64,000 nucleotides of DNA from Phocoena phocoena. Its lineage: Eukaryota > Chordata > Mammalia > Artiodactyla > Phocoenidae. The stretch spans positions 68,375,443 to 68,439,442 of the forward strand of contig NC_089230.1 in NCBI RefSeq assembly GCF_963924675.1, read 5' to 3'. Both the position numbers and the translations under genes were made by a program. The notes beneath the pieces are model-generated. The model was not told the origin of the DNA and did no database searches. It saw only the letters and a list, made by a program, of their open reading frames with translations. This document shows, piece by piece, positions 1 to 12,142 of this stretch; the stretch's first letter is position 1, and each line of letters opens with the position of its first letter.

Positions 1-183
1 ACACAGAAATAGAGACACAGATGTAGAGAACAAATGTATGGACACCAAGGGGAGAAAGAGGGGTGGGGGGTGGGGGGATGAATTAGGAGATTGGGATTGA
101 CATGTATACACTAATATGTATAAAATAGATAACTAATAAGAACCTGCTGAATAAAAAAATTAAATAAAATTCAAAAAAAAAAA
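1..183 (+). mobile_element. L1 3' end (partial)
   Basis: This stretch parallels the L1 3' end at 6083-6215 (cagagacacagatg, acaccaagggg, gattgggattgacat, aactaataagaacctgct). It ends in an A-rich tail near 183. The element continues off the left edge. Confidence 0.85.
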
Positions 184-1640
184 CCAAAGAAAGGGACCTA
201 AAGGGAGGCTGATTGAGCCCCTTTATCAGGTAGTTAGAACCAATCAGACGCATGAGGACTGAGAAACATAGACATATCCCCACAGGGAAGTTGCTTGCTT
301 CTCCTTGGCTACACCTCCCTTTCTCCTTCTTCAGTCTCTCCTAGCTCCTTATCTATTTGGAGCGCTCTGGAAAGAGACCACAAAACCCAGGCCCTGTCTG
401 TCCTGTAGGGACATTTAAGATCCCCTGGAACCCTGTTCCTCATTCTGATGTGTTCACTTTGGTGTCCTGGTTCCAGGTCCTTGACTCCAGTTTCAAAAGG
501 ACAAGGCAAATATGTTTCTCTTTCCTAGTGTTTAAGAATTCCTCTCACTTGCCCTCTGCTGTCATCCCAACACTCTGAATGAAGAACAGTGTTACCACAT
601 GTCACATGCACAGAGAGACTCCCACAGAACTATTCCCGTAGCACTACCTTTCTTTTGAAGGCACTGATTTTTTGAGCAAGTAAAAGAGGAAGACATCGCA
701 AGGAGAAAGAGAGGGTAGGGTTGCCCTTGGCTCTTCCCATTGAAATACTTTCCAGGATTGTAGGCAGGTAGGGAAGACATGACTCGAAAGGGGAAAAAAA
801 GGTATTTTTGTTGTTGTTGCTTTGTACTTTTCCTACGTTCTCAAAAATACAGCCTCAACACGACACACTTATACCAACGACTTCCCCCATGAGACTTTTC
901 TGTGGAGATTTAACAAGTTGAAATTCGTTATAGATCTCTCTTTTATATCCTCACTTTTAGACCCTCTGAAATCTAAGACCACCTCTCTATTTGTATTATT
1001 AAGTTATTATTAGCTAAATTTTCAAATAGATACCAACAAGCTACTTGGCCAGATAGGAAGAGTTTTTTCTAAGGAGGTGCTCTTCTGAAAACACAAGCAG
1101 ATTCATGCAACATCAGGCAATCCTGGAGAAGTACAGCCCCTGTCTGGCCTATGCTCTGTGTCTTGTCTTAATATCAGATCACATAACATCCCCACCATCC
1201 TTCTATGACCCTCTCACCAAGGAGACATATATCTAGTGAAATTCATCCAGCTTGCAGTCTTATACAAACAAATATAACTGGAGCAGACAAGAGATTAATG
1301 ACCAAAACTAAAAGAACATTAGTAGAGCACACAACTCTCCAGATTTAACTACTCATAACCTAATGCGCCAAGTTGCTGGGATCATCAACAGAAGATACAT
1401 CATTGCTTTCCTTCTTGGGAAACGTTGGAAAGAATGCATCTTGAGCATCTTCATTGAAACTTTGGCATCAAAGCAAAATTTACAGCTATAGAGCCTCCAC
1501 GTTCCATGTAATTTTGGAGAGTTGTTTCACTTTCAGAGATTATAGTATATCATGAAGTTCTGCAGATTCTTCCTTGAAAACAGTGTATACCCCACATCTA
1601 CTGTCATCTCTTCATTCTCCCTGCCCCTTCTCTTTCTGGA
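184..1640. other. Gene-free stretch
   Basis: No gene or clear repeat recognised. Open frames here are short, overlap on both strands and resemble nothing known. Confidence 0.5.
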
Positions 1641-2255
1641 TGTGGTCGTATCTTGCTTGGACTTCTGAATCGATCTTCCCACTTTCACCTCTCCAATCCA
1701 TTCTCGACACAGCAGTCAGAGCTAGAACATCCATTGATAATGTCATTCCCCTATTTAACTCTCTCTAATGGCTTCCCTTTGAATAGAAGATAAAATCTGA
1801 GATCCCCAACCTAGGCTCCGAAGCCCCTGCCTACTTCTGCAGCCCCCACTTTGCTCTCCGAATTTGAGCAACATTTTGACCTTGATTTCTCTTGCAACTC
1901 CAAGTTCTTTCCTACCTCAAAGATTTTGCACACATTATTCTGTTAGCCTGAAATGCTCTTTCCTCATGCTTTGCTTGATTAACTCCTCCTCATGCATCAG
2001 ACCTCAGCCTAAATATCAGTTCCTTGAGAGGCCTCTCCCCCGATCCCGACTATCAGACCCTTTCATTACCTCTCTCACAGCACTCACTTTCCAAATTTAT
2101 GCCTTAACTTGTGTGTTTATTGGTCCCATGTCTATCTCCTCCACTATAATAAATCCCCATGCAGACAGGGACGTTGATGCCTTGGGTCCCACTGTTCCCA
2201 CTGCCCAGAGTGGTACCTCGTACAATGTGATGTGCTCAACAGATAAGTAGTCAAC
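1640..2255 (+). mobile_element. L2 LINE 3' end
   Basis: The segment shows the typical L2 3' order: a pyrimidine-rich part with ttttgcacacattattctg, then agacctcagcctaaatatcag, agaggcctctcccc, and finally a tail ending in gtgctcaacagataagtagtcaacgaatg read in pieces. The 128-residue frame across it is therefore not a host gene. Confidence 0.75.
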
Positions 2256-2662
2256 GAATGCACAGATGAATATTTGTGGAAGGAAGGGAATCATAAATCC
2301 CCCAAACATCCCTCAACTTCCATGCAGAAGCCCTCCCACAGACAACGTGAGACTTCCAGACGACCCAGTGTACCTCGTCCTAGATGCATTTCATGCCATA
2401 GTAACAGATTTGTGGGGGATAGGACATTCTACCCTGCTTCTGCGGCTCCCAACCAGCTAACCCTACAGACGCCCTGACTGCTTCTGCCTCCATCACTACT
2501 GCTCCTTACCTCCACCCCCACCCCTGACAACTTACTCTGAGGTCAGAGGGTGGAGAGATCCTTTTAAAGACTGCCCCTTAACACGGTCATCTAAGACCCT
2601 CAGTGTCTTCTCTTTCCAGATCCTGTGCCTGTAAAAGCCACACAGGCCTACGCTTGCTTCTT

Positions 2663-2741
2663 TTTTTTTTTTTAACTTTTCTTATTTTTCATTTTTTTAA
2701 TTTAATTTTTATTTTATGTTAGAGTATAGTTGATTTACAAT
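2663..2741 (-). mobile_element. Very short L1 3' end
   Basis: The T-rich stretch ending in agagtatagttgatttacaa is the reverse complement of the L1 terminus. It is flanked by a 10-bp duplication cttgcttctt (2653-2662 and 2742-2751), so it is a severely 5'-truncated insertion of about 79 bp. Confidence 0.75.
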
Positions 2742-3093
2742 CTTGCTTCTTGCAGTTGTTGCAGACAAGCCCCAGCCCATCAGCTCTATTCATCAGATGG
2801 GCTTGGACCCAGGCTCTGGCCCCTTACTTTTCCTTGACCCTCCACTCCATCCTAGTGTCTACCTCATTTCTGGAGCTCAGCTTGGTCTCCCAATCCTGGC
2901 TCCACTCTCAGTGCTTGGGCTCAGGGACTGAAGGAGCAGCCCAATTTGGCTTTCTTCCCTCCTAAGGGCAAAGCTTACATTCGGCCTTAAAATCTCTCTC
3001 TTTGCTGTTTGGAGATAATTTCAACCTGACACTAGGCCTCTGGCCTGTGCTCAGGCCAAGCTTAGGCAAGTCTCCCCACAAGACAGGAGATCA

Positions 3094-3226
3094 TGGGATT
3101 TTCCTGGCGGTCCAGTGGTTAAGGCTCCACGCTTCCACTGCAGGGGGCATGGGTTTGATCTCTGGTCGGGAAACTAAGGTCCTGCACGCCACACAGCGTG
3201 GCCAAAAAAAAAAAAAAAAGAAAAAA
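3094..3226 (+). mobile_element. CHR SINE, short subtype
   Basis: The element starts gggattttcctggcggtcca, has a tRNA-like head and ends in an A-tail after gcgtggcc. The target-site duplication agacaggagatca is exact (3081-3093 and 3227-3239). Confidence 0.92.
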
Positions 3227-3529
3227 AGACAGGAGATCAGCGAGCGGTGGCCCTTGCCCAACTCTGAGGTACAGTTTCCCTCTGGTCTTCCACAAACATC
3301 CCCTTTGGCCTCTCCTTCACTCGTGTCCTCAGCCCTGCACACTCTGCCCACTCTACCCCCGCCCAGCCATCCACTAAATCTGTAACCAATTCTAATTCCT
3401 CAGTCAAGTTCATCTCCGGATCTTCTAAGAAACCCTTCCCATCCCTCCCACCTACTCACCGCGACTTGCTCACATTCAGCACACAAGATTCTCTACAGAA
3501 AGACGAAAAAAGGACAGACTCGAATTTAA

Positions 3530-3680
3530 ATTCCATCCTTGTCACTTACTAGCTTGGGGCCTTGAGGGAATAACTTAATATCTTAAAGTCTCATTGTTTT
3601 AAAAAAAATCTGTGAAACTGGAATAATATCCACTTAGAACATTTGGCTGCTAGCACAGATGTGCCACATCATAAGCATTC
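3530..3680 (+). repeat. MIR SINE
   Basis: MIR-like order: gacagactcgaatttaaattcc, tcacttactagcttggggcc and the tail aagcattcaataaatg. Preceded at 3380-3480 by a piece that may be L2. Confidence 0.6.
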
Positions 3681-4562
3681 AATAAATGTGCGAGGGGGGA
3701 AGCTATGGCAATTGCAAACAATTGGAAGCCTTGTTTTTGCCTGTATAATTCTCCTAGATGCGGAGAAAAATCAGGAGAACAGCAGAGTAAAGGAGAGATG
3801 TACGGAAAGGGAAGCTTCCGCTTTGGGTCTTAAACAATAAGCAAAATATGGGTAAGAAGGTAAGAAAGAGAAGCTTTCCAAGAGGGCCGACATGACGAAA
3901 GCCTGAGTACATCATGGCCATGGGACCATGGGAAGCAGAGCTGAAGAGAGTGAAGGGAAAAGTAGAAAGTAAGCCTGAATAGAAGGAGAAGGGCCAGCTC
4001 AGGAAAGACAAGACCCAAATGCGACCCAGGTTTCCCTTGACTCCATGGCTCTGGGTTTTCTCTTCTCTGTAGGTGGCCCCTTCAGGCTGCATCATCTCAA
4101 AGCATTCGTTTATTTGTAACTCAATTAACCCAGCTTAGGGAGTGACATAGTACACATCTCACCCAAGAAAGTAATTAATGTTTGAAAATTCAAATGCCAC
4201 CTAAATTAATTGCTATGAAGATGTTGCTGGAGATCCTTCAAATGCCTCGGCCTAACCCTGGATGTGGTGACAAAAGCAGGGACCTCCCACTCTGCTCCTT
4301 GACCTTGCATCACTCTGTTTGTTCCTTAAATGTTTGCTGGCATCATGGGGAGGCAGTTGTGGAAGAGTTCCAGTGAGTCTACATTTGCAAAAGTTCTTGA
4401 CATCTTGGCTTGTCTATAAAATGGCTGGGTTTAAAAAAAAAAAATAGTAGACTCAAGGTAACCTGCTATTTGTTCTTATTTCTCTATTCCTTTGGACCTC
4501 GGTATCTCTGGTTAGGTTATAATAGCAGTACCAATACTAGCTCCAGATAAGTAAGACCACAC
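3680..4562. other. Gene-free stretch
   Basis: Nothing recognised apart from short A-tracts. The 113-residue minus-strand frame at 3754-4095 has no recognisable domain. Confidence 0.5.
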
Positions 4563-6295
4563 TAAGACCCAGAATAGCCAAAGCAATCTTGACGGAAAAA
4601 AAAGGAGCTGGAGGAATTAGACTCCCTGACTTCACACTATACTACAAAGCTACAGCAATCAAGACAATATGGTACTGGCACAAAAACAGAAATATAGATC
4701 AATGGAACAGGATAGAAAGCCCAGAGATAAACCCACGCACCTATGGTCAACTAATCTATGACAAAGGAGGCAAGGATATACAATGGAGAAAAGACAGTCT
4801 CTTCAGTAAGTGTGCTGGGAAAACTGGACAGCTACATGTAAAAGAACGAAAGTAGAACACTTCCTAACACCATACACAAAAATAAACTCAAAATGGATTA
4901 AAGACCTAAATGTAAGGCCAGACACCATAAAACTCTTAGAGGAAAACACTCTTTGACATAAATCACAGCAAGATCTTTTTTGACCCACCTCCTAGAGTAA
5001 TAGAAATAAAAACAAAGGGCTTCCCTGGTGACACAGTGGTTGAAAGTCCGCCTGCCGATGCAGGGGACACAGGTTCGTGCCCCGGTCTGGGAAGATCCCA
5101 CATGCCGCGGAGCGGCTGGGCCTGTGAGCCATGGCCGCTGAGCCTGCGCGTCCGGAGCCTGTGCTCCGCAATGGGAGAGGCCGCAACAGTGAGAGGCCCG
5201 TGTACCACAAAAAATAAAATAAAATAAAAATAAAAACAAAAATAAATGAATGGGACCTAATGAAACTTAAAAGCTTTTGCACAGCAAAGCAAACTATAAA
5301 CAAGACGAAAAGACAACCCTCAGAATGGGAGAAAATATTTGCAAACGAATCAATGGACAAAGAATTGATCTCCAAAATATATAAACAGCTCATGTAGCTC
5401 AATATCATAAAAACAAACAACCCAATCCAAAAATGGGCAGAAAACCTAAATAGACATTTCTCCAAAGAAGATATACAGATTGCCAACAAACACATAAAAG
5501 AATGCTCAACATCATTAATCATTAGAGAAATGCAAATCAAAACTACAATGAGGTATCACCTCACACCAGTTAGAATGGGCATCATCAGAAAATCTACAAA
5601 CAACAAATGCTGGAGAGGGTGTGGAGAAAAAGGAACCCTCTTGCACTGTTAGTGGGAATGTAAATTGATACAGCCACTATGGAGAAAAGTATGGAGGTTC
5701 CTTAAAAAACTAAAAAAAGAATTACCATATGATCCAGCAATCCCACTACTGGGCATATACCCAGAGAAAACCATAATTCAAAAAGACACATGCACCCCAG
5801 TGTTCATTACAGCACTATTTACAATAGCCAAGTCATGGAAGCAACCTAAATGCCCATTGACAGATGAATGGATAAAGAAGATGTGGTACATGTATACAAT
5901 GGAATATTACTCATCCATGAAAAGGAATGAAATTGGGTCACTTGTAGAGACGTGGATGGACCTAGAGGCTGTCATACAGAGTGAAGTAAGTCAGAAAGAG
6001 AAAAACAAATATCGTATCTTAACACATATATGTGGAATCTAGAAAAATGGTACAGATGAACCGGTTTGCAAGGCAGAAACAGAGACACAGATGCAGAGAA
6101 CAAACGTATGGACACCAAGGGGGGCAAGTGGGGGGGATGAATTGGGTGATTGGGATTGACATATATACACTAATATATATAAAATAGATAACTAATAAGA
6201 ACCTGCTGTATAGAACAGGGAACTCCACTTCACTATACAGTAGAAACTAACACAATATTGTAAAACAACTACACCTCAATAAAAAAATAAAAAGT
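4563..6295 (+). mobile_element. L1 LINE 3' half, ORF2 C-terminus and 3' UTR
   Basis: Translation gives parts of the L1 ORF2 C-terminal region: [19 protein letters not shown] at about 4607-4663, and [15 protein letters not shown] and MEYYSSMKRNEIGS in the frame at 5665-6042. Stops and frame breaks separate these pieces, so the ORF is dead. The 3' UTR (6083 onward) ends at acctcaataaaaaaataaaa. A CHR SINE interrupts it at 5017-5227. The 5' part of L1 is absent, as in most 5'-truncated copies. Confidence 0.93.
5017..5227 (+). mobile_element. CHR SINE inside L1
   Basis: Head gggcttccctggtgacacag, body with gccatggccgctgagcctgc, A-rich tail. The 13-bp duplication aaataaaaacaaa (5004-5016 and 5228-5240) comes from the L1 host sequence, so the SINE is younger than the L1. 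Both strands of this family stay open by chance and make spurious frames. Confidence 0.95.
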
Positions 6296-6309
6296 GGCTG
6301 CTGATTGGG

Positions 6310-6515
6310 CAGGTATTTTACCTGTATCGTGACATGTATTCCTCACAACAGTCCTAAGAAGTGAGTACTATATTTATCCCCATTTTATAGGTGAGGAAAC
6401 TGAGGCACAGAGGTGTGTCAAGTAACTTGTCCAAAGTCACACACTTAGAAGTGATGGAGTTAGAACTCAGACAGGGCATCTGCCTCCAGAGCCCATGGTC
6501 TCAACCCTCCTGCCT
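6310..6515 (-). repeat. MIR SINE
   Basis: Contains tccccattttataggtgaggaaactgaggcacagagg read in pieces and cacacttagaagtgatggag, the reverse complement of the MIR core. Confidence 0.8.
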
Positions 6516-8579
6516 TTCTGCCGGTACCACGAAGATCAGCATCCTGACTTTACAGGGAGAGAAACTGAGCTGTGAAGCGATGAAGCGTGGGCTCAGCTCA
6601 CTGAACAAGTGGATCAGTGGCAAAGTCAGAGCACTACCACCCTGGCTCTTTCTTGGCTCAATTTTTCTACCAACCAATCTGTATAAAGATGTTCCCTGTC
6701 TCGTCATCATTCTTCCATTTTTAATGGTTCCCAAGGCAATGGGACTTGAGCTCAGAAGAAACAAAAATCCATTACAAAAGCAAAGCTGCCCCTGCTGGCT
6801 AAAATTCCATTTTCCTAAAGCTCAGGATTCCTAATCAAAACAAAAAGCGGTCAGTCCCAGCCTTTTGACACACCACAGAATGGTCTTCAAATGGTCCAAA
6901 GTCCAGAGAAATGGATATGTCTTTCCTCTTGTGTAGGAGGCCAGGGAATGTCAACATCAACAGGTCAGACAACAGGCCTCTGGGCTTTTTTCAGAGCTGA
7001 GGTTACACATGTAAAGATCGGAGAGTTACTACTTCTAAACACTTGGAAGTTTCATGGACTCTTTTAAAATCACATGGAGGTCCTTTAAACTGCTTCATCC
7101 TTCCTCCTTAACCAAGAAGGAGAAAATAGGATTTGGGGAGCAAAACCAAGCTCTCCATGTGGGAGTTGCTTAGAGAACTGATAACAATGTCCCTGGTTCT
7201 CAAATACATATTAGAAATACACGTGCATCTTAAACGTTGCAATCCTGGAGAATTTTATCTGGCTTCCGATTTAAGGGCTTGTTGGTACCTTAGATTTTGA
7301 CACAGTTACTTAGGACAGTTTTAGAGAAGAAAAATCAGGCTGGGCTTCATTCTCCTCCAGAAACATCAGCAGCTACAGTGTCGAGAAGACCTTCACTGGG
7401 GGTGGTCTCACCCCTAAGAGGTAATGATGCTCAGACAGGCTCTGGGGGAGGTCTCCATGTGTGGGAGCTAAGCCCAGTAATCAGAGGCTGCAGGGCGAGG
7501 GACAGAAGGAAGCCGGTGCTGTGCGCTACAGCCAGCCAAGATTGAAGTAATAATAGACATTTCATGTGGCCTGTTCGGTCTGTCAAAAATAGTCCAAAAG
7601 TTTTCCAACAGTGGCCAGCCAGAAGCCCTGCTCAGAGCCAAAGACAGCAACTGGAAACAAAGTTGCCAAACCCTTCTATCCCACTCTGTGTTGTATTATT
7701 TTGTGTTTTTTTTATTTTTCCCTTGGCATTTGGAACTTAGATGTCAGCTCTTGTGGATAGAAAAGCACAAGGCTTTCCTGCTGCTGCCTGTTCAAAGGTC
7801 ATGTCATTGAAGGCAGCGGCCATCTGCACGCGGAGGCGGGAGGGAAGCAGTTCTTTCCACATGTGCATGGTGAGGATTTTTCAGGAGGATGAGATAATCA
7901 TTTTTCGTTTAGTTTTCAGTTCATGTCCAGTCTGGCTTAACTTCCCTATGCTGAGGATATACTGATGGTGTTCAATTTTACTACCTGCTTGGGCACAGCA
8001 AAGGGGCAGGCCTAATTTGGGTTAGTGCCCTTTTTAGCAGGGAACAGCTATGTGGAAATGAAGTGGAACATCATGTTTTTAGGGGGGTTGTCAGTTCTCT
8101 GAGAAATTGGCTAATGGGGAGTCTTTCCTTTTAAAACACTAAGCTGTGTGTTTCACAAATATTCAGGAAACTGAAGCTCAGCTTCCCTCAGATAAGTTTT
8201 ATGATAAAAAAAAGAAGAGCCTCTGTTCAAACAAATAAATCTTCAGAGGGAACAGTAGAAACATAGACATGAATTTGCTCATAAATATTTCACATTTTTT
8301 GACCTTCCCATGATTTGGTTTTTCCTTAGGTTTTTAATTCTAGTACAGAAAGTGCCCGGTACATAGGAAGTACACTAAAAATACTGAAGTGGATGATTTC
8401 ATCTGTGTTGAGTCAAGCGTATGATTATGTATATAATTAATGATAGCATGAGTTGAACTAATAAGACAAACAGAGAAATGGCCAAAAATTACTAACACCA
8501 CAAACATCACTCATTCTTGAAGGCAAAGATCACCCCTAATTGGAAGAGGTCTCTGGGCTCATGGCCTCACTTTTCTTAG
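6516..8579. other. Gene-free stretch
   Basis: No gene or clear repeat apart from a possible MIR tail near 8350-8390 (agtgcccggtacatagg). Open frames of 60-147 residues show no domain, and the largest (6391-6834) begins inside a MIR. Confidence 0.5.
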
Positions 8580-8765
8580 CTCATCCCATGTATGCAATGT
8601 TTGACCGCCCGGTACATTAATCAGCCCTGACGACATCCCTATGAGATAAGTGGATGAGGGGTATCATTAGTTTCATATGGCGGAAGGAGCAGACCAAATA
8701 TGTGGAAACGAAACAGCTCGCCTGAAGTCACTGAGAAGCCAGGGGAGAAACTGAGATTAGTACCC
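8580..8765 (-). repeat. MIR SINE (decayed)
   Basis: A weak MIR pattern on the minus strand: cctgacgacatccctatgag, then gcctgaagtcactgagaagccagg read in pieces. Confidence 0.45.
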
Positions 8766-8975
8766 ACAAGCTTTTTCTTTCTCTGCAACCAACCCTGAGT
8801 CCCACGAAGCCAAGCGTGACCCCAGATGGTCTCCGAGAAACTGGTCCTCCCTAGGCACTGCAGACAGCATCCTTGCTCTGGGTGCCGGGGTTGAAGAGAG
8901 GAGGCAGCTGAGCCAAGATGCCCATCCCCTCAGAAAGAAAGAAACACATACATCTGTAAGCTTCCGAGTTTATTT

Positions 8976-9159
8976 ATTTATTTATTTATTTTTGCGGTAC
9001 GCGGGCCTCTCACTGTTGTGGCTTCTCCCGTTGCAGAGCACGGGTTCCGGACGCACAGGCTCAGCGGCCATGGCTCACGGGCCCAGCCGCTCCGCGGCAT
9101 GTGGGATCTTCCCAGACCGGGTCACGAACCTCTGTCCCACTGCGCCACCAGGGAAGTCC
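8976..9159 (-). mobile_element. CHR SINE with internal deletion
   Basis: A minus-strand CHR with head ccaccagggaagtccc. The duplication ccgagtttattt is exact (8964-8975 and 9160-9171). About 30 bases that other copies carry next to the head (ccctgcatcggcaggcgg region) are missing. A short TTTA repeat marks the tail. Confidence 0.92.
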
Positions 9160-9171
9160 CCGAGTTTATTT

Positions 9172-10304
9172 TTGAAGTACCCTTCTCAGTAGGTAGATAA
9201 AGGACAAGCAATTTGAGACGGAACTTTATCTTAAAGAAAAACAAGGGATGAAAAGGGCGATTGCGATGGGCTTTTTCCAGATTAAAAGGATCTGAAATAT
9301 TTCTGTTCAATGAGCTTGGAATGAAGTTCAAATTCAGTTCATAAGCTTATCTCCCAATTTCATTTTTTAAAGTACCTCAAACATCAACTCCCACTCAACT
9401 TGATCAAAAGCCTCTTCTGCTTCAAGAGAGAGAGCAACAATCAGCTCTCTTGTTCACATAGCCAAGTAAGTGTTCTTAATCAGCATAAAAAACACCAGGA
9501 GCCAAAGGGTGGGTTGTGTTTTTTTTTTTTAAATAAAAAGTGGTTTGATTCGGCTTCAGGCTGGTGGCAGCCTTCTCGGCCCAGAAAAGTATGAGTCGAC
9601 TCCTCAAAGATGCAGAGGCCCAAGAACAGAGGCACATTCCTGCATCCCGTATTTCTCAGGCCTCAAGTCCCCAATTGTTTGTGTCCTTCTACCTCATTCC
9701 TGCTCCCCTCCCCCTCAACAGCATTCCACATTTCCCACCCTTGTTTGGATCAGGGTTTCAGTGCCCTTTCTCCTTCCTAAAAGTATGCCATTTGGACTTT
9801 TCTTCTTCCCCCTCGTAACGATTTGCTCCTAAAAGCATTAGGTGGGGCAGAGCACAGCACCTAAGAGGTGGTCAGAGGTGACTGTTGGAACCCCAGTAGG
9901 GCGAGAAGGGTGTCCCCATAGGGGGGCTGCTGAGGGTGCTCCTGCGGGGTGGCAGGCTGGCTTGGGGTGGCAGAGTCCATGTCGGGTGAGGAGGGCGTCC
10001 CCGAGGAAGGGCAGCCAAATGTAACATATCAGTCCAGGCAGAGCGGCAGGACATTCCTCCAGGGGTAAGGGGACGGAAGTGAAATAAGAGACCGGTTACA
10101 CAGAGGCGATAAATCAAATGAGTAACTTATTAGGGACGAGGGGAGCCAGGGTTCTTACTGTGGGTGAAGAGAGCTGCAAATATTGAAACAGAGGAATGAA
10201 CTCTGTAGTAGTGGGATCGGAATCGAAGGTATCCAGATGAACTCATGGTTTCCAATATATTTATATAGATACAAAAATAAATGTGTTTATACCCGCCTAC
10301 ATAC
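9172..10304. other. Gene-free stretch with a G-rich segment
   Basis: Positions 9842-10060 are unusually G-rich, with loosely repeating ggtggcag and agggcgtcc-like units. This may be a decayed repeat that I cannot name. Nothing else is recognised. Confidence 0.4.
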
Positions 10305-10815
10305 TGTGGAAGGTAGAAAAATGGACTCCCCAGATGTCTACATCTTAATGCCCCAAACCTGTGAATGTGTTACCTTACAGGGCAAAAGGGACTTTGCAGA
10401 TATTATTAAGTTAAATATCCTGAGGCAGGAAGATGATCCTGGGTTATCTGGGTGGGCCCAATGTAATCACAATGGTCCTTGTGATTATACTGGAAGGCAG
10501 GAGGGTCGGTCATAGATGTGATGACAGAAGCAGAAGTAGGAGAGAAAGAGAGAGAGATTTGAAGACGCTGTGCTGCTGGCCATTTGACATTTGTGAAGAA
10601 GAGGCCACAAGCTAAGGAATGCAGGGAGCTTCTTCTAGAAGCTGGAAAAGCAAAGACATGAATACTCTTCTAGAGCTTCCAGAAGGAATATAGCTCTGCT
10701 GACACCTTGATTTTAGGACTTCTGACCTCCAGAGCTGTAAGGTAATAAATCTGTGTTGTCTTAAACTACTATGTGTGTGCTAATTTGTTATAGCAGCAAT
10801 AGGAAAGTAGTTCAC
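10305..10815 (+). repeat. MaLR-type LTR (MLT1-like)
   Basis: Contains the ordered landmarks aacctgtgaatgtgttacctt, ggcaaaagggactttgcaga, gggtgggcccaatgtaatca, agctggaaaagcaaagacatg and the terminal ttgttatagcagcaatagg (each noted in part). These are typical of MaLR LTRs. Only the LTR is seen, with no viral genes. Confidence 0.75.
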
Positions 10816-11820
10816 ATGTATATTGGTTAGTTCTGTCCAGTGAGAGAGCCTGGGAACAGATCCCCAGTAACAAGGAGCACACCTAGCTTATAAATACCAT
10901 TCTCCACTAAAAGGAACCAAGGCTCCTTGGAGAAATGGCTGATTCAGGGCTGGAGCCTGGAAAGTACAGGTAAATTTGGAATATAACTTGTATCAGAAAG
11001 AAGGAAGTGCTCGAATGGTGGGGCTTTATCAAAAGGATACAGCAGTCAGCTTGAAGGGACTGCCACTGGACAAGTCCAGGAAAATCTGAGTGTCAAAATA
11101 AATAATGATAGTAACAGATTACAAGATGACTAAAAAGGAAACATAAGCCTTAAGGACATAAATTAATAAATGAATGAATTTAGAGTGTGATTAGGATCGG
11201 GGCTTTTACATCATTACAAAATACCTCCTCACAAAATACTAAATAGTTACAAAAGGGAAAAGAGTAGCTTTACATCAAAGCAGCTGGGCAGGTAACACCT
11301 TAATCAAAATATTAGAGTGACTATTATCACTAATGGGACAAATCAAAATCGTGCCACCCAGTCGGATGCAATGAGAAGACCACATCATTACTCCTGTAAT
11401 ATTCCTATAATCTTAATCTAATCATGAGGAAACATCTGACAAAACCAAACTGAGGGGCATTCTACAAAACAACTGGTGTAGAGTTCTCAACATTTTTAAG
11501 ATCACAAAAGTCAAGTTGAGACTGAGGGATCCTTCCAGATTGGAGATTACAGGGACATGACAACTAAAGGCAACGTGGGATTCCAAACTGAACTTTTTCT
11601 GTTATAAAGGAATTTGGTGAAACTTGTATGGGGTCTGAGTGTTAGATGGTAGTAATGTATTAGGGTTAATTCCCTAATTTTGGTAGCTGTATTGAGGTTA
11701 CGTAGGAGAATAAAGTATTAGGGGATTACTCTCCTATGGTTCTGGAACAAAATTCTTTGTACTGCACTTATAACATTTCTGTAAATTGGAGATCATTTCA
11801 AAACATTTTAAATGTATATC
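10816..11820. other. Gene-free stretch
   Basis: AT-rich with no gene. It may hold old LINE-like remnants (for example 11480-11810), but I cannot assign a family. Confidence 0.4.
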
Positions 11821-11840
11821 CTTTGGTCCCAAATTCTTTT

Positions 11841-12122
11841 TTTTTAATTGGAGTATAATTGCTTTACAATGTTGGCTTAGTTTCTACTGCACACCAAAGT
11901 GAATCAGCTCTATGTATACATATATCCCCTCCCTCTTGGACCTCCCTCCCATCCTACCCCTCATTCCACCCATCTAGGTCACCACAGAGCACCGAGCTGA
12001 GCTCCCTGCGCTACACAGCAGGTTCCCACTAGCTATCTGTTTTACGCATGGCAGTGCACATATGTCAATCCCAATCTCCCAGTTCATCACATCCTACCCT
12101 CTCCCCAACCCCCGTGTCCACA
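11841..12122 (-). mobile_element. 5'-truncated L1 3' UTR insertion
   Basis: Reverse complement of the L1 3' end (attggagtataattgctttac at the tail, then ccctgcgctacacagcaggt). It is flanked by a 20-bp duplication with two mismatches: ctttggtcccaaattctttt at 11821-11840 and its copy at 12123-12142. Confidence 0.88.
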
Positions 12123-12142
12123 CTTTGGTCTCAAATCCTTTT

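Noticed and set aside
1864..2250. A 128-codon frame on the + strand
   Set aside because: It lies within an L2 3' end, and its sequence is L2 text rather than a host protein.
5036..5540. Long frames on both strands across the SINE in L1
   Set aside because: They translate the CHR SINE and L1 sequence. The same peptide pieces recur at 9.0, 21.4, 22.7, 25.5 and 27.8 kb wherever a SINE copy lies.
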